Of a stretch of 7,356 nt of DNA, positions 4,814-7,356 are shown piece after piece. The notes below the pieces were generated by a model. The model did no database searches. It saw only the letters and a program-made list of their open reading frames with translations, and was not told the origin of the DNA. The translations under genes were made by a program, and so were the position numbers. The stretch's first letter is position 1; every line of letters starts with the position of its first letter. Origin of the DNA: Giesbergeria sp. (GTDB lineage Bacteria; Pseudomonadota; Gammaproteobacteria; Burkholderiales; Burkholderiaceae_C); the NCBI GenBank assembly GCA_017998735.1, contig JAGOCN010000079.1:1-7356 (forward strand). Direction: 5' to 3'.

Positions 4814-5995
4814 TCAGCCAAGCACGGTCTGCGCGACGATGGTGCGCTGCACCTCGTTGCTGCCGCCGTAGATGGTGGTCTTGCGCAGATTGAAATACTG
4901 CGATGCCAGTGGCGCATTGCCCACCTCGCCGCCCGGAAAGTCGCCCTGCCAGCCCGCTTCCATGGCCTCTTCGATGAAGGGCAGGGCAAAGGGGCCGGCG
5001 GCCAGCATCATCAGTTCGCTGTAGCGCTGCTGGATCTCGCTGCCGCGAATCTTCAGCAGGCCGGCAATGTCCAGCGAATTCTTGCCGGTGCTGGTGGCCG
5101 AGAGCACGCGCAGCACCATCATCTCCAGCGCCACGATGTCCACTTCCAGCAGCGCGATCTGGTCGCGAAATCGCAGGTCGTCCCACACGCCTTCGCGCTG
5201 GGCAATGCGTTTGAGGCGCTCCAGCTCGCGCTTGCTGCGGTTCACATCGGCAATGTTGGTGCGCTCGTGGCTGAGCAGGTGCTTGGCATAGGTCCAGCCC
5301 TTGTTTTCTTCGCCGATCAGGTTTTCGGCCGGCACCTCGACGTTGTCGAAGAACACTTCGTTGACCTCGCACTCGCCGTCCAGCAGCTTGATCGGCCGCA
5401 CCGTGACGCCGGGGCTTTTCATGTCCAGCAGCAAAAAGCTGATGCCGGTTTGCGGCTTGCCTTCGGTGCTGGTGCGCACCAGGTTGAACATCCAGTCGCC
5501 GTACTGGCCGAGCGTGGTCCAGGTCTTCTGGCCGTTGACGATGTACTTGTCGCCCACCCGCTCGGCGCGGGTTTTCAGGGACGCCAGGTCCGAGCCGGCG
5601 CCGGGCTCGCTGTAGCCCTGGCTCCACCACACTTCGCCGCTGGCAATGCCGGGCAGAAAGCGCTGCTGCTGCTCGGGCGTGCCAAAGGCCATGATGACCG
5701 GCGCCACCATCACCGGGCCGAAGGGAATGGTGCGCGGCGCACCGGCCAGCGCGCATTCCTCTTCAAACAGGTGCTTTTGCACCGCGGTCCAGCCGGGGCC
5801 GCCAAATTCTGCGGGCCAGCCAAAGGCCAGCCAGCCTTTTTTGCCCAGAATTTTGGCCCAGCCCTGCATGTCGTCGCGCGTCAGGCGCAGCGCGTTGTGC
5901 ACCTTGTGCGCCAGTTCGGGGGGCAGGTGGCTGCCCACCCAGGTGCGCACTTCCTGGCGGAATGCCTGTTCTTCGGGGGTAAATGCAAGGTCCAC
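4814..5995 (-). CDS. Acyl-CoA dehydrogenase large subunit (PimC-like)
   Basis: The 393-residue product is a full-length acyl-CoA dehydrogenase. It has the N-terminal helical domain (1-120), the FAD/substrate loop SQGYSEPGAGSDLASLKT (125-142), the beta domain strand VNGQKTWTT (153-161) and a C-terminal domain ending in YFNLRKTTIYGGSNEVQR (367-384). The usual catalytic Glu position in that last motif is Gly (YGG, as in LCAD). Glu244 in LLSHERTNIAD (240-250) sits where LCAD and isovaleryl-CoA dehydrogenase place their base, so it is the likely catalyst. The overall pattern matches PimC, the large subunit of pimeloyl-CoA dehydrogenase, and related subunits acting on steroid side chains; the substrate is unresolved. 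The GTG at 5995 was chosen because a perfect AGGAGG lies 6 nt upstream and MDLAFTPEEQ is the usual start of the family; an ATG eight codons earlier has no such site. It probably forms an operon with the small-subunit gene. Confidence 0.92.
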   Translation of the reverse strand: MDLAFTPEEQAFRQEVRTWVGSHLPPELAHKVHNALRLTRDDMQGWAKILGKKGWLAFGWPAEFGGPGWTAVQKHLFEEECALAGAPRTIPFGPVMVAPVIMAFGTPEQQQRFLPGIASGEVWWSQGYSEPGAGSDLASLKTRAERVGDKYIVNGQKTWTTLGQYGDWMFNLVRTSTEGKPQTGISFLLLDMKSPGVTVRPIKLLDGECEVNEVFFDNVEVPAENLIGEENKGWTYAKHLLSHERTNIADVNRSKRELERLKRIAQREGVWDDLRFRDQIALLEVDIVALEMMVLRVLSATSTGKNSLDIAGLLKIRGSEIQQRYSELMMLAAGPFALPFIEEAMEAGWQGDFPGGEVGNAPLASQYFNLRKTTIYGGSNEVQRTIVAQTVLG

Positions 5996-6001
5996 GCGCT
6001 G

Positions 6002-6007
6002 CCTCCT
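6002..6007 (-). promoter_or_regulatory. Ribosome binding site of the large-subunit gene
   Basis: AGGAGG on the minus strand lies 6 nt before the GTG at 5995. It decides for the GTG over the ATG at 6019, which would leave this site inside the coding region. Confidence 0.8.
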
Positions 6008-6012
6008 GTGCT

Positions 6013-6027
6013 GTGCCATGCTGGCAC
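6013..6027. promoter_or_regulatory. Small inverted repeat before the large-subunit gene
   Basis: A perfect GTGCCA-tgc-TGGCAC inverted repeat lies just upstream of the ribosome binding site in the 63-bp gap after the YceH gene. A second short one, AAAAC-acg-GTTTT, adjoins it at about 6030-6042. They could be an operator or mRNA hairpins; no known operator consensus is matched. Confidence 0.3.
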
Positions 6028-6058
6028 GAAAACACGGTTTTTAGCACGGGCGTTCGTT

Positions 6059-6763
6059 TCAATCCTGTCCGGGCGGTGACAGGGGTGCCTGCACCGGCGC
6101 AGGCTCCAGCCCCAGTTCGCTGCACAGCCGCTGCACCAGGGCGCGCAGGTCCGCCACCTCGCTTTCCAGCGCCTCCACGCGGGCCTGCAGGCCGCCGGCA
6201 GCGGGGGCGCCCCCGCTGGCGCCGGCGGCCAGGGCGGACACATCGACCGGCCCGCACAAAAGCTGCGCCCAGCGCGGTTCGCGCGCGCCGGGTGCGCGTG
6301 GCAGCAGCAGGGTCAGTGGCCCGCCTTTTTCCGCGCTGCGTTCCTGCAGTTCGTTCAAAAAGCCTTCCACCGAGGACACATCGGCAAAGCGGTACCAGCG
6401 CTCGGCGTTCATGCGCAGCTCGGCGGCCGTTTGCGGGCCGCGCAGCAGCAGCAGGCCCAGCAGCACAGCCGACTGCTCGGGCACGCCCACGCCGCGCTGG
6501 AAGTTGTGCTCCCAGCGGGTGGTGCGCCCGCCGCTTTGCTCCATCGCCAGGCCCAGGTGGCGCAGCGCGTCCAGCGCCTGCTGCACCTCGCCATCGGACA
6601 GGTTCATGACCGGGTCGCGCGTGGTTTTCTGGTTGCAGCCGGTGACCACGGCGTTCAGGCTGAGCGGGTAGCTGTCGGGCACGGTGCGTGCCTTTTCCAT
6701 CAGCGTGCCAAGCACGCGGGCTTCGGTCAGGGACAGGGGGCGTTGGGCGGGATCAAAGGGCAT
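6059..6763 (-). CDS. YceH family protein (DUF480, UPF0502)
   Basis: The 234-residue product belongs to the YceH family, which has paired winged-helix domains and no established function. Diagnostic segments are [20 protein letters not shown] (10-29), [20 protein letters not shown] (32-51), [20 protein letters not shown] (68-87) and [20 protein letters not shown] (120-139). A Gly/Ala-rich linker (178-191) leads to a predicted short coiled coil (192-218) and a Pro-rich tail. E. coli YceH is about 215 residues, so the length is normal. The ATG at 6763 gives the expected [16 protein letters not shown] start. It is divergent from purN with 21 bp between starts, so its promoter must overlap purN coding sequence or the gap. 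The dehydrogenase large-subunit gene follows 63 bp later on the same strand; co-transcription is possible but not shown. Confidence 0.92.
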   Translation of the reverse strand: MPFDPAQRPLSLTEARVLGTLMEKARTVPDSYPLSLNAVVTGCNQKTTRDPVMNLSDGEVQQALDALRHLGLAMEQSGGRTTRWEHNFQRGVGVPEQSAVLLGLLLLRGPQTAAELRMNAERWYRFADVSSVEGFLNELQERSAEKGGPLTLLLPRAPGAREPRWAQLLCGPVDVSALAAGASGGAPAAGGLQARVEALESEVADLRALVQRLCSELGLEPAPVQAPLSPPGQD

Positions 6764-6784
6764 GGCAGGGATAATTCCGGTCAA

Positions 6785-7356
6785 ATGAAAAACATCGTGA
6801 TTCTGATTTCCGGCGGCGGCTCGAACATGGCCGCCATTGTGCGCAGCGCGCAGCAGCAGCACTGGGAGCGCACTTTGGGAGCGCGCATTGTGGCCGTGCT
6901 GAGCAACCGGCAGGACGCCGGCGGGCTGGCGCTGGCGCGTGCCGAGGGCATTGCCACCGGCGTGCTGGACCACCGGCAGTTTGCCAGCCGCGAAGCCTTC
7001 GACACCGCCCTGGCGGCGCTGATCGACCAGCACAACCCCGCGCTGGTGGTGCTGGCCGGCTTCATGCGCATCCTGTCGGCCGGTTTTGTGCAGCACTACG
7101 CCGGGCGGCTGGTGAACATCCACCCTTCGCTGCTGCCGGCGTTCACCGGGCTGCACACACACCAGCGCGCCCTGGCCGCCGGCTGCACGGTGGCCGGTGC
7201 CACGGTGCACCAGGTCACCGCCGAACTGGACGCCGGCCCGATCGTCGACCAGGCCGTGGTGCCGGTGCTGCCCGGCGACACGCCCGACACCCTGGCCGCC
7301 CGTGTGCTGGCGCAGGAGCATGTGCTGTACCCCAGGGCGCTGGTGCGGCTGCTGCG
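6785..7356 (+). CDS. purN: Phosphoribosylglycinamide formyltransferase (partial, C-terminus beyond the window)
   Basis: PurN transfers a formyl group from 10-formyltetrahydrofolate to glycinamide ribonucleotide, the third step of purine synthesis, in the cytoplasm. The 190 complete codons here begin [19 protein letters not shown], with the phosphate-binding SGGGSN loop at 9-14. The catalytic residues are all present: Asn111 and His113 in [11 protein letters not shown] (110-120) and Asp149 in [10 protein letters not shown] (147-156), matching Asn106, His108 and Asp144 of E. coli. E. coli PurN is 212 residues, so about 20 residues are cut off by the window edge. The ATG at 6785 starts exactly at the first beta strand, as the family requires. 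No Shine-Dalgarno sequence precedes it; a GATAAT box at 6770-6775 lies so close that a very short leader is conceivable. Confidence 0.96.
   Translation, partial: MKNIVILISGGGSNMAAIVRSAQQQHWERTLGARIVAVLSNRQDAGGLALARAEGIATGVLDHRQFASREAFDTALAALIDQHNPALVVLAGFMRILSAGFVQHYAGRLVNIHPSLLPAFTGLHTHQRALAAGCTVAGATVHQVTAELDAGPIVDQAVVPVLPGDTPDTLAARVLAQEHVLYPRALVRLL

Noticed and set aside
2802..4871. Plus-strand frame of 689 codons spanning two genes and their spacer
   Set aside because: It runs antisense across the methyltransferase and dehydrogenase genes; no start signal or domain is seen.
4800..5756. Upstream extension of the small-subunit frame, giving a 690-residue product
   Set aside because: It overlaps the large-subunit gene in another frame. 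The ATG at 4799 has a proper ribosome binding site and the family N-terminus.
4538..6079. Plus-strand frame of 513 codons opposite the dehydrogenase large subunit
   Set aside because: It is antisense to a full-length acyl-CoA dehydrogenase, and its composition is typical of a shadow frame.
6764..7321. Upstream extension of the YceH frame, giving a 420-residue product
   Set aside because: The extra part is antisense to purN, and the YceH family starts at the ATG at 6763.

Overview
The window is a GC-rich chromosomal segment whose proteins and intergenic style suggest a betaproteobacterium of the Burkholderiales, most likely Comamonadaceae. The reasons are the very high G/C at third codon positions, the ribF and acyl-CoA dehydrogenase sequences, and a structured repeat that I recall as typical of that family. 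This is a judgement from protein and repeat character, not a database match.

Layout from left to right. ribF (FAD synthetase/riboflavin kinase) lies on the minus strand at 46-1080. A 183-bp divergent spacer separates it from a small plus-strand HNH endonuclease gene (1264-1821). A 304-bp convergent spacer follows, holding a structured repeat that could act as a terminator. After it comes a minus-strand gene for a six-TPR protein fused to a class I methyltransferase (2126-3454). Further right is a minus-strand group read from right to left: a YceH/DUF480 gene (6059-6763), an acyl-CoA dehydrogenase large subunit (4814-5995) and a small subunit (3684-4799). The two dehydrogenase genes are only 14 bp apart. 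purN (plus strand, from 6785) starts 21 bp from the YceH start and runs off the right edge.

How the genes fit together. The two dehydrogenase genes look like one heteromeric FAD enzyme of the PimC/PimD type. Both subunits lack the usual catalytic Glu near the C-terminus, and the large subunit carries a Glu at the alternative position. RibF makes FAD, the cofactor of that enzyme, and PurN makes purine precursors, but no sequence evidence links these genes in regulation. The rest is core metabolism or conserved genes of unknown role.

The most interesting signal is a repeat present twice. One copy is in the convergent spacer (core 1969-2009). The other lies inside the dehydrogenase small-subunit gene (core 4350-4390), where it is read in frame as part of the protein. 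Both copies fold with an 8-bp stem and a 9-nt loop, and all four differences in the stem keep the pairing. Codon use in the coding copy also differs sharply from the surrounding gene. I found no CRISPR array, tRNA, rRNA, insertion sequence or defence operon.
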